A stretch of 64,000 nt of DNA, taken from NCBI GenBank assembly GCA_025356435.1, contig JANXSY010000160.1, positions 1 through 64,000 on the forward strand, given 5' to 3'. How positions within the stretch are numbered: the stretch's first letter is position 1; every line of letters begins with the position of its first letter. The position numbers and the translations under genes are program-made. The notes beneath the pieces are model-generated. The model was not told the DNA's origin and made no database searches. It worked only from the letters and a program-made list of their open reading frames with translations. This document shows positions 48,535 through 57,786 of this stretch, in pieces. The DNA comes from Isosphaeraceae bacterium (GTDB lineage: Bacteria; Planctomycetota; Planctomycetia; Isosphaerales; Isosphaeraceae).

Positions 48535-48561
48535 GGGACCGGAACCGCCTTGCTTCTCGCG

Positions 48562-49146
48562 TTAGCCGATGACGCCATTGCGGCCCCACTCCGGGGCGAC
48601 GGTGATCCGTTCAAATCCGCCTGTCGGGACCTGTTCGTCGAGTTGGACCCTAGGGTCGCGACGGAGCTGGGCGGCGATGAGCTGCGCGATGGGCTCGCAG
48701 GCAACGAGACCGATCGACTCGTCGCGATGACGTTTGACCATCGGCCGGAGCGCCGTCTTAATCCGCTCGCAAGCCAGCTCAACATCTTCCCCTTGAGGGG
48801 GTTGGACAGTGAACGGATCATCGAGCCATTGGCGGAAGATTTTCAGGTGCCGCCTCCGGATCTCCTCAATCTGGAGCCCCTGCCAGAGGCCCTGATCGAG
48901 ATTGCGAAGCTCGTCAATCCGTCGGGGGCGAAGGCCAAGGGCACGGCCAACGACTTCCGCCGTTCTCAGAGCGCTCTGACTCGGCCCGCAGTAAAGCGCG
49001 GCGAGCTCAAGCTCTGAGACCCGCTCCGCCAAGGTCGCGACTTCGGCCCGGCCGCGATCGCTCAAGGGGAGGTCGAGGATACCTTGGACCCTGTTTTGCT
49101 CGTCGTAGACGGTCGCACCGGGTCGGATGAGGACCACTTGGGTCAT
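48562..49146 (-). CDS. Histidine-phosphatase-fold protein lacking catalytic residues
   Basis: A 194-residue protein of the phosphoglycerate mutase-like fold. The usual R-H-G-E-T reads RPGAT here (LIRPGATVYDEQNRVQGILDLPLSDRGRAEV), so the phosphate-accepting His is Pro. The second His motif S-H-G-G reads VACEP, and the acidic E in L-R-E-L-x-F-G-E-W is replaced (LRNLDQGLWQG). The fold landmarks, including QG-x-LDLPLSDRG and TAEVVGRAL, remain. Catalysis by the normal mechanism is therefore unlikely; it may be a regulator or binding protein. It overlaps rpe by four bases (ATGA). Confidence 0.85.
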   Translation of the reverse strand: MTQVVLIRPGATVYDEQNRVQGILDLPLSDRGRAEVATLAERVSELELAALYCGPSQSALRTAEVVGRALGLRPRRIDELRNLDQGLWQGLQIEEIRRRHLKIFRQWLDDPFTVQPPQGEDVELACERIKTALRPMVKRHRDESIGLVACEPIAQLIAAQLRRDPRVQLDEQVPTGGFERITVAPEWGRNGVIG

Positions 49147-49916
49147 TCGTGTGACGGTAGCCCGGCCGTCTCGGTCGGGACACTGCCTCGTTGACTACCG
49201 CGACGGATCTCCTGGGCCAACTCGGCCAAGGCTGCCGCGTAATTGCCATCAGGACGGAAAACGCCCGTGCCCACGACCAGTTGCGTCGCCCCCGCAGCCA
49301 CGGCCTCGGCCGCAGTCACAGGCTTGATGCCGCCGTCGATCGAGATCGGCAAGGCCGGACGGGCCGCGCGGACCGCGCGGACCTTGTCCAAGACCTCGGG
49401 CATGAAGGATTGTCCGCCTTTGCCCGGGTGGACGCTCATCACGAGCACGGCGTCGACTTCGTCGAGATACGGCGCGATCGCCGAGAACGGAGTCGGAGGA
49501 TTGAGGCAGAGCGAGGCCCTACATCCCGCCGCCCGAATCCGCCGGAGCAGCGGCACGGGGTTGGGCAAGACTTCAATATGAACGACAATGATATCGCAGC
49601 CCGCGTCGACAAAAGCGTCGAGATACTTCCCCGGGTCCGACATCATCAGGTGGGTGTCAAACGGAAAATCGGTCACGCGACGCCAGTCTTTGGCGACCGA
49701 GGCCCCGTAGCTGAGATTATCGACGAAATGCCCGTCCATGACGTCGAGGTGGACGCCCACAACGCCGGCTTTCCGGAGTGCGTCAAGCTCTTCACCCACC
49801 CGAGCGAAGTTGCAGTTCAACAGCGACGGGGTGACGAAAGGCCGGGGGGCTGCGTCCCATACTGCGAGCCGAGCGGCACGGGCCGCCGATGAAAATCGAT
49901 CCGCCGTCATTTCCAT
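49143..49916 (-). CDS. rpe: Ribulose-phosphate 3-epimerase Rpe
   Basis: A 257-residue TIM barrel from the ATG at 49916 (GGGGAAGAGA upstream). It interconverts ribulose-5-phosphate and xylulose-5-phosphate in the pentose phosphate pathway. Motifs are TPSLLNCNFARVGEEL, HLDVMDGHFVDNLSYG, DTHLMMSDPGKYLDAF, MSVHPGKGGQSFMPEVLDKV and SIDGGIKPVTA with the final GTGVF. The ORF track start at 50093 is 59 residues longer and lacks support. It follows pgk by about 70 bases and overlaps the pseudoenzyme gene. Confidence 0.95.
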   Translation of the reverse strand: MEMTADRFSSAARAARLAVWDAAPRPFVTPSLLNCNFARVGEELDALRKAGVVGVHLDVMDGHFVDNLSYGASVAKDWRRVTDFPFDTHLMMSDPGKYLDAFVDAGCDIIVVHIEVLPNPVPLLRRIRAAGCRASLCLNPPTPFSAIAPYLDEVDAVLVMSVHPGKGGQSFMPEVLDKVRAVRAARPALPISIDGGIKPVTAAEAVAAGATQLVVGTGVFRPDGNYAAALAELAQEIRRGSQRGSVPTETAGLPSHE

Positions 49917-49986
49917 TCTCTTCCCCCAGCCGCCGCCCTCCCAGGCGAGAGCGAACACGGGCCGAAACGAGGGTTCCCCGATTTGA

Positions 49987-51177
49987 TTAACGATCGGGTA
50001 TAACACGCAAGGAATTGAACGTTTTCCCTTCGAGCGATTCGAGGAACGCGCCGCCGCCGGTCGAGACGTGGCTGACCTTGTCGGCATAACCAAACCGTTC
50101 GACCGCCTCCGCCGTCTCGCCGCCGCCGACGACCGTCACAGCGGGTGACGCGGCCATCGCCTCGGCGATTTCCTTTGTCCCCGCCCGGAACGGCTCGTCC
50201 TCGAACTTGCCCATCGGCCCGTTCCAGATCACCGTGCCGGCGTTCTGAATGATCTCGCTGTAAGCTTTGATCGTCGCAGGTCCGATGTCGAGACCGAAGA
50301 GTCCTTCGGGAATGTCTGATCCGGCGACGATCTGGGTCTTGGCGGTTGCCTCGATGCCGTCGGCGACGAGGTGGTCGACCGGCAGGACGAGCTTTGGCCC
50401 CGCTAATTCGAGCAGTCGCCGGGCCTCGTCGAGCCGGTCGGCCTCGACGCGGCTCTTGCCCGTCGCGTGGCCTTGTGCCTTGAGGAACGTGTATGTCATC
50501 GCCCCGCCGACGAGGAGCTTGTCGATCCTCGGCAAGAGATTCTGAATCACCAGAATCTTGTCCGAAACCTTGGCCCCGCCCATGATCGCGACCATCGGCA
50601 ACTTGGGATCCCCGAGCAGGGTGTCGAGGATGTGCAACTCTTTTTCGACGAGGAAGCCGATCGCGCGATCTTCCGCCTTGAACCGTTCGGGAACGGCGAC
50701 CATCGAAGCCTCGTCACGATGGCAGGTGCCGAAGGCGTCGTTGACGTAAGCGTCGGCGAGACCAGCCAGTTGCGCGGCGAATGCGGGATCGCCCTTCTTC
50801 TCGCCCTTGTTGAACCGGACGTTTTCGAGGACGACGATCCCGCCCGGCTTGAGGGCGGCACACGCCGCGATCGCGTCGGGGCCGACGGTGTCGTTGACCT
50901 TGACGACGGGCCGGCCGATCAGCTCTTGGAGCCGGACCGCGACCTTGTCGAGCTTGAACAGCGCGTCGTTCGCCGGGTCGCCGGTCGGGCGGCCGAGGTG
51001 GCTCACCAGGATGAGCGACGCACCCTTGTCGAGCGCAAATTGAAGAGTGGGGAGCGCGGCGCGGATACGACGGTCGTCGGAAACGTCGCCGGCTTTGGTC
51101 TGCGGGACGTTGAAATCAACCCGCACCAGAACCTTGCGCCCTTCGAGCGAGAGGTCCCGGATCGTCTGCTTGGGCAA
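49987..51177 (-). CDS. pgk: Phosphoglycerate kinase, TTG start
   Basis: A 396-residue glycolytic kinase that makes ATP from 1,3-bisphosphoglycerate. The start is a TTG at 51177 (LPKQTIRDLSLEGRKVLVRVDFNVP), eight to nine bases after AAGGA; the ORF track added 69 non-family residues. Motifs include SHLGRPTG, VLENVRFNKGEKKGDP, MGGAKVSDKILVIQNLLPRIDKLLVGGAMTYTFLKA, WNGPMGKFEDEPF and the nucleotide-binding VGGGETAEAVERFG with STGGGAFLESLEG. It lies 92 bases after gap and before rpe on the same strand. Confidence 0.96.
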   Translation of the reverse strand: MPKQTIRDLSLEGRKVLVRVDFNVPQTKAGDVSDDRRIRAALPTLQFALDKGASLILVSHLGRPTGDPANDALFKLDKVAVRLQELIGRPVVKVNDTVGPDAIAACAALKPGGIVVLENVRFNKGEKKGDPAFAAQLAGLADAYVNDAFGTCHRDEASMVAVPERFKAEDRAIGFLVEKELHILDTLLGDPKLPMVAIMGGAKVSDKILVIQNLLPRIDKLLVGGAMTYTFLKAQGHATGKSRVEADRLDEARRLLELAGPKLVLPVDHLVADGIEATAKTQIVAGSDIPEGLFGLDIGPATIKAYSEIIQNAGTVIWNGPMGKFEDEPFRAGTKEIAEAMAASPAVTVVGGGETAEAVERFGYADKVSHVSTGGGAFLESLEGKTFNSLRVIPDR

Positions 51178-51269
51178 GGGGATTGTCCTTAGTCGGCTCG
51201 TGATGGGAACCCGGCCGGGGGTGCCTGACGACACCCCCGGCCCAGTTCCCGAACCTGTGAGGTGGGGAA

Positions 51270-52277
51270 TCAGCCCAAATTGGCGAGTTTGGTGATCAAC
51301 TCGGCCGTTCGGTTGGAATAGCCCCACTCGTTGTCGTACCAGGAGATCGTCTTGACCATGTTGCCGCCGATCACGGTCGTCCACTCGCTCATGAAGATCG
51401 ACGAGGCGGGGTTGCCAACGATGTCGCTCGAAACGAGCGGGTCGGTCGCGTATTCAAGGATGCCCTTGAGCGGCCCCTCGGCGGCGGCCTTCATCGCGGC
51501 GTTAACCTCTTCCTTCGTCACGTCCTTCATAAGGATCGACGTGAGGTCGGTGATCGATCCGTCGGGCACGGGGACGCGGAGGGCGTAACCGGTCAGTTTG
51601 CCGTTGAGTTCCGGGATGACCTCGCCAACAGCCTTTGCCGCGCCCGTAGTGGACGGAATGATGTTAATCGCCGCCGCACGGGCACGGTAGGGATCGGTGT
51701 GGACCTGGTCGGCGACCCGCTGGTCGTTCGTGTAGGCGTGGCAAGTGGTCATCAAGCCTTTTTCGATACCGAAGCTCTCGTGCAACACCTTCGCCATCGG
51801 GGCGAGGCAATTCGTCGTGCAGGAGGCGTTGGAGACGATCCGGTGCTCGGGCTTGAGGATGTGGTCGTTGACGCCGAGGACGATGGTCGCATCGAGCTTA
51901 TCCTTGGCGGGGGCGCTCAGGATCACGCGGCCGGCGCCGGCGTCGATGTGCTTCTGAAGCGAGGCCTTATCCGTGAAGAACCCGGTTGATTCGAGCGCGA
52001 CGTGAACGCCGAGGGCTTTCCAGGGCAGGTTCGCGGGGTCTCGCTCCTGGGTGATCTTGACTTCTCTGCCGTTGACGATCAGTGCCTTCTCGCCCACCTC
52101 GACGGTCCCGTTGAACCGGCCGTGGACGCTGTCATACTTGAGGAGCAAGGCCAGGTGCTTGGCGTCCGAGAGGTCGTTGATCGCGACGATCTCATATTTC
52201 TCGGGCGACGCCGCCATGACGCGGAAGACCAGGCGACCGATCCGACCGAACCCATTAATACCGACGCGAACCGCCAT
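51270..52277 (-). CDS. gap: Glyceraldehyde-3-phosphate dehydrogenase
   Basis: A 335-residue enzyme from the ATG at 52277 (GGGAG upstream). It oxidises glyceraldehyde-3-phosphate with phosphate and NAD. The Rossmann [14 protein letters not shown], Asp35 in INDLSD (NAD preference), the catalytic Cys153 in [12 protein letters not shown], His180 in [10 protein letters not shown] and the C-terminal [11 protein letters not shown] are all present. It is the first gene of the minus-strand cluster gap-pgk-rpe-pseudoenzyme-accD. Confidence 0.97.
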   Translation of the reverse strand: MAVRVGINGFGRIGRLVFRVMAASPEKYEIVAINDLSDAKHLALLLKYDSVHGRFNGTVEVGEKALIVNGREVKITQERDPANLPWKALGVHVALESTGFFTDKASLQKHIDAGAGRVILSAPAKDKLDATIVLGVNDHILKPEHRIVSNASCTTNCLAPMAKVLHESFGIEKGLMTTCHAYTNDQRVADQVHTDPYRARAAAINIIPSTTGAAKAVGEVIPELNGKLTGYALRVPVPDGSITDLTSILMKDVTKEEVNAAMKAAAEGPLKGILEYATDPLVSSDIVGNPASSIFMSEWTTVIGGNMVKTISWYDNEWGYSNRTAELITKLANLG

Positions 52278-52558
52278 TCGTGCCACTCCCGGCTGATGAA
52301 AAAAATCTGCAACGCCGCCCCGGTCCGTCATAAGTCGACGACTCGACTAGGCGAAGGGTGGGATCATCCCCGACCCATGAGCTTCGGTCCCGCTCCCAGC
52401 CATTCTCGCGATCTCGCTCTGGTCGCGACCGAAGGGCATATTATAGGACCTGCGAGAATCCGGTGTCAACGCGGCGTAGCGCACGACCCCGCCGCACGAG
52501 CTTCTCGGGCGACGGAGCCTTGTGGATCTCAGGAGAATATCGAACGACAGGCCGACGC

Positions 52559-53737
52559 TCAGCGAGAGCCACCCTGACCCTTCGGCGAGGTCTCACCGGT
52601 CGTCGGATTCGCGTTATTGCTCGGGGCCGGATGCAGATGTTTCGGATCGATGCCGTGGAAGATGTCCGTCGGAGACGACGGATTTGTTGAAACGGGTGCT
52701 GGAGCGGGGGGCGTGGCAGCGTCGCTCGGCTTGCCGATCAGCTTCTCCCGCGTTGCAACCATGATCGGGTAGAGCTGGCGATAGGCACCCCGCTGCGCAG
52801 GCACGTCGGCCGAGCCGAACCGGAGGTTGTAGGAGTGCATGAAGGCAATCAGATTCCCGACCGTGGTCTGGTCGATCTTCTCGAGTTCAGCGAGCACTTT
52901 CTCAACGTTCGCTTTCTCTAACATCTTCGAGAACCCGGCCAGGCCCTTGAGATAATTCACGGCCTGGAGATGATCGGGCTGGCGCGTCACCGGGATCGTC
53001 TCGCCGACGCGACGGTAGAGATTAGAAACCGTGTCGCGGACCCTCCGGACGCTCGCGGGAGAGATGTCGCCGTTCTTGTCTTCCTCTAGCGCATCGGCGA
53101 CGGCCTTGATATAGGCCTGCCGTTCGGCATCGAATTTGGGGTCCCGAAGCGGGGCGGGCCAGCTCTTGTCGTCGGTCAGTTGCGAAAGGGTGATCGTGAT
53201 CGCATCGGTCGCGTCGCGGAACGGGATGTCCCGAATCAGCTTGGCGTCGAGCTTCGCGTTTGCGAATCGGAGATTGGAACCTCCGCTGACCTTCGGGTTG
53301 GAGAGCTGGTCGAGGATCGCGTTCAGGGCGGACCCGTTTTCGATGTCGGCCTCGGTGGGGTTCTCGCGAATCCGTTGGCCGATCGACTGTGCCGTCGATT
53401 GCGAGGCATTTACCTTGGTCTGGCGTCGGACCATGACCTCATGTTCGCGGCGGTTGGCCTCTTGCTGGGAGAGCCAGAGATACTGGTTGACGCTGACGAT
53501 CGTGTTTGCGTTGATCGAGTTGGCGACCGCCGTATTGTAGTTATAGACCCCCTCGCCCGCCGCGAAAGCACCCATTCCGCGCGCCACGTCGCCGTCAACA
53601 GTTGACGACCAGCCGCCGAATCCACCCCCCGAGTAGCCAGTCCCATAGGGGTAGTTGTACTGGGCGTCCGCCCGCCGGAGCGATCCGGCGGAAAGGGCCA
53701 GCAATCCGAGAAACAAACAACGATACCCGCGGTCCAT
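52559..53737 (-). CDS. Secreted helical protein of unknown function
   Basis: A 392-residue exported protein. The signal peptide is CLFLGLLALSAGSLRRADA, followed by a Tyr/Gly/Ser-rich segment (YNYPYGTGYSGGGFGGW), then a long mainly helical body (residues 60-330) with many Gln and Asn, and a Pro/Ala-rich disordered tail. GEGVYNYNTAVANSINANTIVSVNQYLWLSQQEANRRE is a distinctive feature. I recall similar secreted proteins in planctomycetes but no function. Confidence 0.75.
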   Translation of the reverse strand: MDRGYRCLFLGLLALSAGSLRRADAQYNYPYGTGYSGGGFGGWSSTVDGDVARGMGAFAAGEGVYNYNTAVANSINANTIVSVNQYLWLSQQEANRREHEVMVRRQTKVNASQSTAQSIGQRIRENPTEADIENGSALNAILDQLSNPKVSGGSNLRFANAKLDAKLIRDIPFRDATDAITITLSQLTDDKSWPAPLRDPKFDAERQAYIKAVADALEEDKNGDISPASVRRVRDTVSNLYRRVGETIPVTRQPDHLQAVNYLKGLAGFSKMLEKANVEKVLAELEKIDQTTVGNLIAFMHSYNLRFGSADVPAQRGAYRQLYPIMVATREKLIGKPSDAATPPAPAPVSTNPSSPTDIFHGIDPKHLHPAPSNNANPTTGETSPKGQGGSR

Positions 53738-53882
53738 TGACGGTCTCCTTCAGCGATATCGATCTGCGCCGCTACTCAGGCTCGTCGTCGGCTCGCGTGG
53801 CACAGCCGGTGTGTGGGCTAAATCTCAATTTATAGACAATTAGCATGCAAGCCGCGTACCTTTTTCGTCCACCCCTCCACGC

Positions 53883-54269
53883 TCAGTCGTCTTCGAGCGG
53901 GATCAGCTCGTCGAGGTCGTCGACCGGCTTGGGGCGAGGCGCGGGAGTCGAGATTGCGGGCGGAGGCGGGACGGTCGCGAGTTCTTCGAGTCGGTAGAGG
54001 AATTGGCCGATCGCGACCTCGTCGCCGGGGCGGAGGATTGTCTCTTCAACCACTCGGCCATTCACCCGGACACCGTTCCGGCTGCCAAGGTCGCGAATCA
54101 TAATCCGATCGTACGCGAGGGCCACGCAGCAATGTCGCCGCGAGATCTGCGGGGCGTCGATCCGAACGTCACACTCGGGGTGGCGTCCGATCAAGATTAC
54201 CGGCCGCTGCAAGGCAATCACCGGCGCCGTCGTCGCCGTCAGGTTTAGTGGGACGAGTCGGGACGACAT
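53883..54269 (-). CDS. FHA-domain protein, second of an overlapping pair
   Basis: A 128-residue protein that is nearly one FHA domain. Core motifs are ILIGRHPECDVRIDAPQISRRHCCVAL and IMIRDLGSRNGVRVNG, the phosphothreonine-binding set (G-R, S-x-x-H, N-G). An acidic tail, DDLDELIPLEDD, follows. The start overlaps the stop of the upstream FHA gene by 25 bases, so they are translationally coupled. FHA proteins read Ser/Thr kinase signals; no kinase is next to them. Confidence 0.92.
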   Translation of the reverse strand: MSSRLVPLNLTATTAPVIALQRPVILIGRHPECDVRIDAPQISRRHCCVALAYDRIMIRDLGSRNGVRVNGRVVEETILRPGDEVAIGQFLYRLEELATVPPPPAISTPAPRPKPVDDLDELIPLEDD

Positions 54270-54799
54270 ACGGCCGGAACCTCCGGCTCGTTATAATTCG
54301 GATCCAAGTTCACGATGACCTGAATCCGGCACTTATCGGCCATCCCGGCCGGCAGGATGTCGCGCACCGCCGCCGCGAGCGGTTGCTCAAACTCCGAACC
54401 GACGACGAACGGATTGTTGAGAGCGGCTCGATTCAGTCTTGCAAGGCCGTTGATGGCCCCCATTGCGCCGGGGGCGACTTCGCTCGGGATGCCGTCGACG
54501 AGCGTCATCTCCTGATTTGCCCCGTTATCGAGCCGATAACGGATGTGGGCGATCGACAACTCGTCTCCCGTCCGCAGGCGGCCGATCTCCACTCGCTGGC
54601 CATTAATCCGAATGCCGTTCGTGCTGCCGAGGTCGCGAACGACCACGTCGCCATTTTCAAGCGTCATACAGCAGTGGTGCCGCGAGATCCGCAGGGAGTC
54701 GAGTCGGGCATCGCACTGGGGGTGACGGCCGACGACCACCATGGTGCGATCCAGAGGGATGTCTAACCCTTCATCCAAAGCCACCAGACGTGCGGGCAT
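54245..54799 (-). CDS. FHA-domain protein, first of an overlapping pair
   Basis: A 184-residue protein with an N-terminal FHA domain (VVVGRHPQCDARLDSLRISRHHCCMTL, VVVRDLGSTNGIRINGQRV) and an extra C-terminal region of about 85 residues (LARLNRAALNNPFVVGSEFEQPLAAAVRDILP) with no recognised fold. The two FHA domains are clearly related and probably arose by tandem duplication. It is the upstream gene on the minus strand. Confidence 0.92.
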   Translation of the reverse strand: MPARLVALDEGLDIPLDRTMVVVGRHPQCDARLDSLRISRHHCCMTLENGDVVVRDLGSTNGIRINGQRVEIGRLRTGDELSIAHIRYRLDNGANQEMTLVDGIPSEVAPGAMGAINGLARLNRAALNNPFVVGSEFEQPLAAAVRDILPAGMADKCRIQVIVNLDPNYNEPEVPAVCRPDSSH

Positions 54800-55194
54800 G
54801 GAGGCGTGTCCTCAGCTTGGGCCAATTACCCATTCCTGCGGTGCGGCAACCGTTGGGTGGAGAATGACTCGTTGTCCATACCCTCTGTCGAAACATCCAA
54901 CAGAAGTATACCGACTGAATCAAAATTGGGACGACCGTTAATCTGGGAAAATTTACCCTCTGTTCCCAAACTACGCAATTCTTGAACCCTTACAAATTAT
55001 TACAAGGGCGAATCAGGTCGGTCGAGCGAGGGGCAATTTGAAAACGTTGAGGATGGCTCGGTCAGTGAACCAACCTGAAGTAGTTTCCTAGGATGTACGG
55101 CGAGCGTGGCATGAAGATGTGGAATACTTCAATATAGACGATGCAATGACAAATCGGAAACTTTTTCCCATTTTTTGATCAAATAAAAGACCAT
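54800..55194. other. A/T-rich intergenic region
   Basis: About 400 bases, visibly lower in GC than the genes beside it, including AATTTACCCTCTG and TTACAAATTATTACAAGGG. The promoter of the FHA pair must lie near 54810-54950. No gene, RNA or strong hairpin was found. Confidence 0.45.
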
Positions 55195-56724
55195 TCACCC
55201 GTCAGGCGAATAGTCAGGGCATCGGTCGCAAGCCATGACGACGTCTCGTCCCATCCGGATAAGAGCCTCATGATAAACCGTCGATTTGGGGTCATCTGGT
55301 CCGACCGTCGATATGGAACAGAGAGCGTGCCGTTCGCATCCCCGAATCCATCGGCGGGGGCAGGCGCAGTCAAGCCTGTCCTTCACGGTTCCAAGGTGGA
55401 CGCAATCGACGTGTTGTCTTGGATCAACGGATTCAAAGACGACAAGGCCCGGCTGTTCGAGCTGATTCCATCGCGCGCGTCGAGCCTCGGGACCGTCGTC
55501 GTCGAACGGGCCCTGGGTGAGGACTTGCGCCTCGATCTCGCCGATCGTCTTCCGTCCGTCGACGAGCCGGAGCGATTGCGACGCGCGGAAATCGACCTCG
55601 CCAAGAGAGCCGTTGACCGCACGATAGGTCACTCGCCCGCGCCCCGAGGCCGGGTCGGGCACGAGGTTCGCCGGAGAGGAGAGCCCGGTCGCGTGGGGGA
55701 TGAGGCGGTCGAACGACTCCGGTTCCTTCTCTTCGGGCCAGGCGGGAAGGTGCGGCTCGGTAGCGACGTGGCAGCAATAGAGGGCATAAGAATCGGGGTG
55801 AAGGCTGACGTCGAGCGCATCCTTGAGGGTCGCCAGGGCGAGTTCGTCGAGCTCGCCCACGCGGTCGCGAAGCACCTCGGGGATGCTGGGGAGGAGGACA
55901 CGGTCAGGACGCCACCCGCCGCGATCGGCGACGTAGAGGCATTTCAATCCTGCCCCCTCGACCGAGTTGGTGGCGGCCTCCAGAGTCCAATCCTGGGAAC
56001 GATCATTCAGATATGTGGCGGCGAACTGCTCGATTGTCGGCAATCCGGCACCGTGTCGGCTCGCGTCAAACCGCCGGATCGGATGGTCTGGACGGATCGT
56101 CGCGAGCAGGTCGATGCCGATGGCCGCGCGTTCGTTGGCGGTCGCTTTCGGCCCGGCGAGGGCGTCGATCGCCCTTTGAAGCTGGCGAACCGGCATCCGC
56201 CCCATCGCGCTGGGGAAGGTGGCCAGCAACAGGCCACCCGGCGCGAGCGACCGCGTCAAGGTCGTCAGGATCGGCGCGGGATCGTCCCCGTTGCCCAGGA
56301 GGTTGCGTGCGACGACGAAGTCAAACAGACCCATCTCGGCGGGCAAGGCCGATGCAAGGTCATGCTCACGAAACTCGACCTTGTCGAGCCCGGCCGCCTC
56401 TGCCCTTTCTCTCGCCACGGCGAGCGACCTCGGCGAGAAGTCGACACCGACAACTTTGGCCGACGGGTTGAGCGTCGCGAGCCCAAGCGTGCTCAGCCCG
56501 GTCCCACACCCGGCGTCGAGGATGCGGATTCCGTCGGCCCTGCGATAGACGTAACGATGGCGGTGCCACGACCAGCCGTAGTGCAACGAGTCATCGATCC
56601 GGTCGAGCTGGCCCGGCCCGATCGGGACGATCACGGGGGAGGGGTCGGGAAACGTCTCGTAGTACTCTAGGATCGCGCCGCCCATCGATAAGTCTCCGAA
56701 ATGAAAGTGTGAGAATCGACTCAT
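55195..56724 (-). CDS. SAM-dependent methyltransferase with a Cys-rich C-terminus
   Basis: A 509-residue protein. A class I methyltransferase domain is at residues about 65-185: RILDAGCGTGLSTLGLA (SAM site), VVGVDFSPRSLAVARERA, HDLASALP and NLLGNGDDP. Long helical regions follow. The C-terminus has clustered cysteines (DCACPRRWIRGCERHALC and ACDRCPDYSPDG), perhaps a metal or Fe-S site. The ATG at 56724 overlaps the epimerase stop (ATGA), so it is translationally coupled to it. The substrate is probably a surface sugar or lipid, from context only. Confidence 0.85.
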   Translation of the reverse strand: MSRFSHFHFGDLSMGGAILEYYETFPDPSPVIVPIGPGQLDRIDDSLHYGWSWHRHRYVYRRADGIRILDAGCGTGLSTLGLATLNPSAKVVGVDFSPRSLAVARERAEAAGLDKVEFREHDLASALPAEMGLFDFVVARNLLGNGDDPAPILTTLTRSLAPGGLLLATFPSAMGRMPVRQLQRAIDALAGPKATANERAAIGIDLLATIRPDHPIRRFDASRHGAGLPTIEQFAATYLNDRSQDWTLEAATNSVEGAGLKCLYVADRGGWRPDRVLLPSIPEVLRDRVGELDELALATLKDALDVSLHPDSYALYCCHVATEPHLPAWPEEKEPESFDRLIPHATGLSSPANLVPDPASGRGRVTYRAVNGSLGEVDFRASQSLRLVDGRKTIGEIEAQVLTQGPFDDDGPEARRARWNQLEQPGLVVFESVDPRQHVDCVHLGTVKDRLDCACPRRWIRGCERHALCSISTVGPDDPKSTVYHEALIRMGRDVVMACDRCPDYSPDG

Positions 56725-57764
56725 GATGAGTGGACCGACGGTCGCCTTTTCGCGTGGGGGATTCGAGGCGTGCTCGGCACCTGCCCCGTCGCCCTCAGCC
56801 ACACCACGGCGTCGACCAGTGACTCGCGGACTCGTCGCGGCGTCAGGCCGAGTTCATTCAGGGTCCTCGATGCGTCAAAGTGCATCGTCCTGCGCGTGAG
56901 GCGGACGCCGGTCAACGTCGCCTTGGGGGTCGTCCCCGAGACGTGATCCGCCCAGAGTTCGCTCAGGGCCGCGACGAGCAGGCCAAGGGGATACGGCACG
57001 CGCCAGGTCGGCACCGGCACGCCGGTCTGCTCCGAGAGGATGCCGAGCAGGCCGACCAGCGTGAGATTCTCGCCACCGAGCAGGTAGCGACGGCCGGGGC
57101 GACCGCGCTCCATCGTGAGGATCAGGCCCTGGGCCACGTCGCGGACGTCGATCAGGTTGAGCGTGCAGTCCATCCGGGCGGGGAGCTTGCCGAGGCAGAA
57201 GTCGCGGATCAGTCGGGTCGGGGGCGACATCCCCCGGTCGCCGGGGCCGACCGGCATCGTCGGGTTGGCGACGACGATCGGCCATCCGTCCCGAGCACGC
57301 GCCATCGCCTCGTTCTCGGCCCGCAACTTCGACCGGCAATAGGGGCCAACGGCGTCGGACATTTCGATTTTCACGTCTTCATCGATCGGGCCACTTGACC
57401 GGGCACAGGTGAGGATGCTCTCGGTGCTCGTGTGCAAGATCCGCTCGGCCCCAGCCTCGCGTGCCGCGTCGAGGACGTTGACCGTCCCTCTGTGGTTCAC
57501 GGCGTCGAACTCGCCGCGATTTCGGACCCAGAGGTTCGGGTTGGCCGCGAGGTGATAGACCTGCCGCGCCCCCATCATCGCCTTCGCGACGGCTTCCCGG
57601 TCTCGGATATCGGCCCCGACCACTTCGACACTGGCGGGCAGGTGCGAGCTATCGACGCCCGGGCGCTCGACCACGCGGACTCGCTCTCCCCGATCGACGA
57701 GCAGACCAACGAGATGGCTACCGATGAACCCAGCCCCACCCGTAACGACTGTCAGAGCGTCCAT
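56721..57764 (-). CDS. NAD-dependent sugar epimerase, HpnA-like
   Basis: A 347-residue short-chain dehydrogenase-type epimerase. The GGAGFIGSHLV nucleotide motif, HLAANPNLWVRNRGEFDAVNHRGTVNVLDAA, the S-T-E-S-I and the catalytic YCRSK are all present. PTMPVGPGDRGMSPPTRLIRDFCLGKLPARMDCTLNLIDVRDVAQG resembles hopanoid-associated epimerase HpnA. It overlaps the methyltransferase start and lies 22 bases after the glycosyltransferase gene, so all four genes of this cluster probably form one operon. Confidence 0.88.
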   Translation of the reverse strand: MDALTVVTGGAGFIGSHLVGLLVDRGERVRVVERPGVDSSHLPASVEVVGADIRDREAVAKAMMGARQVYHLAANPNLWVRNRGEFDAVNHRGTVNVLDAAREAGAERILHTSTESILTCARSSGPIDEDVKIEMSDAVGPYCRSKLRAENEAMARARDGWPIVVANPTMPVGPGDRGMSPPTRLIRDFCLGKLPARMDCTLNLIDVRDVAQGLILTMERGRPGRRYLLGGENLTLVGLLGILSEQTGVPVPTWRVPYPLGLLVAALSELWADHVSGTTPKATLTGVRLTRRTMHFDASRTLNELGLTPRRVRESLVDAVVWLRATGQVPSTPRIPHAKRRPSVHSS

Positions 57765-57786
57765 GCAACCCTCCCTGCCTTGCGTT

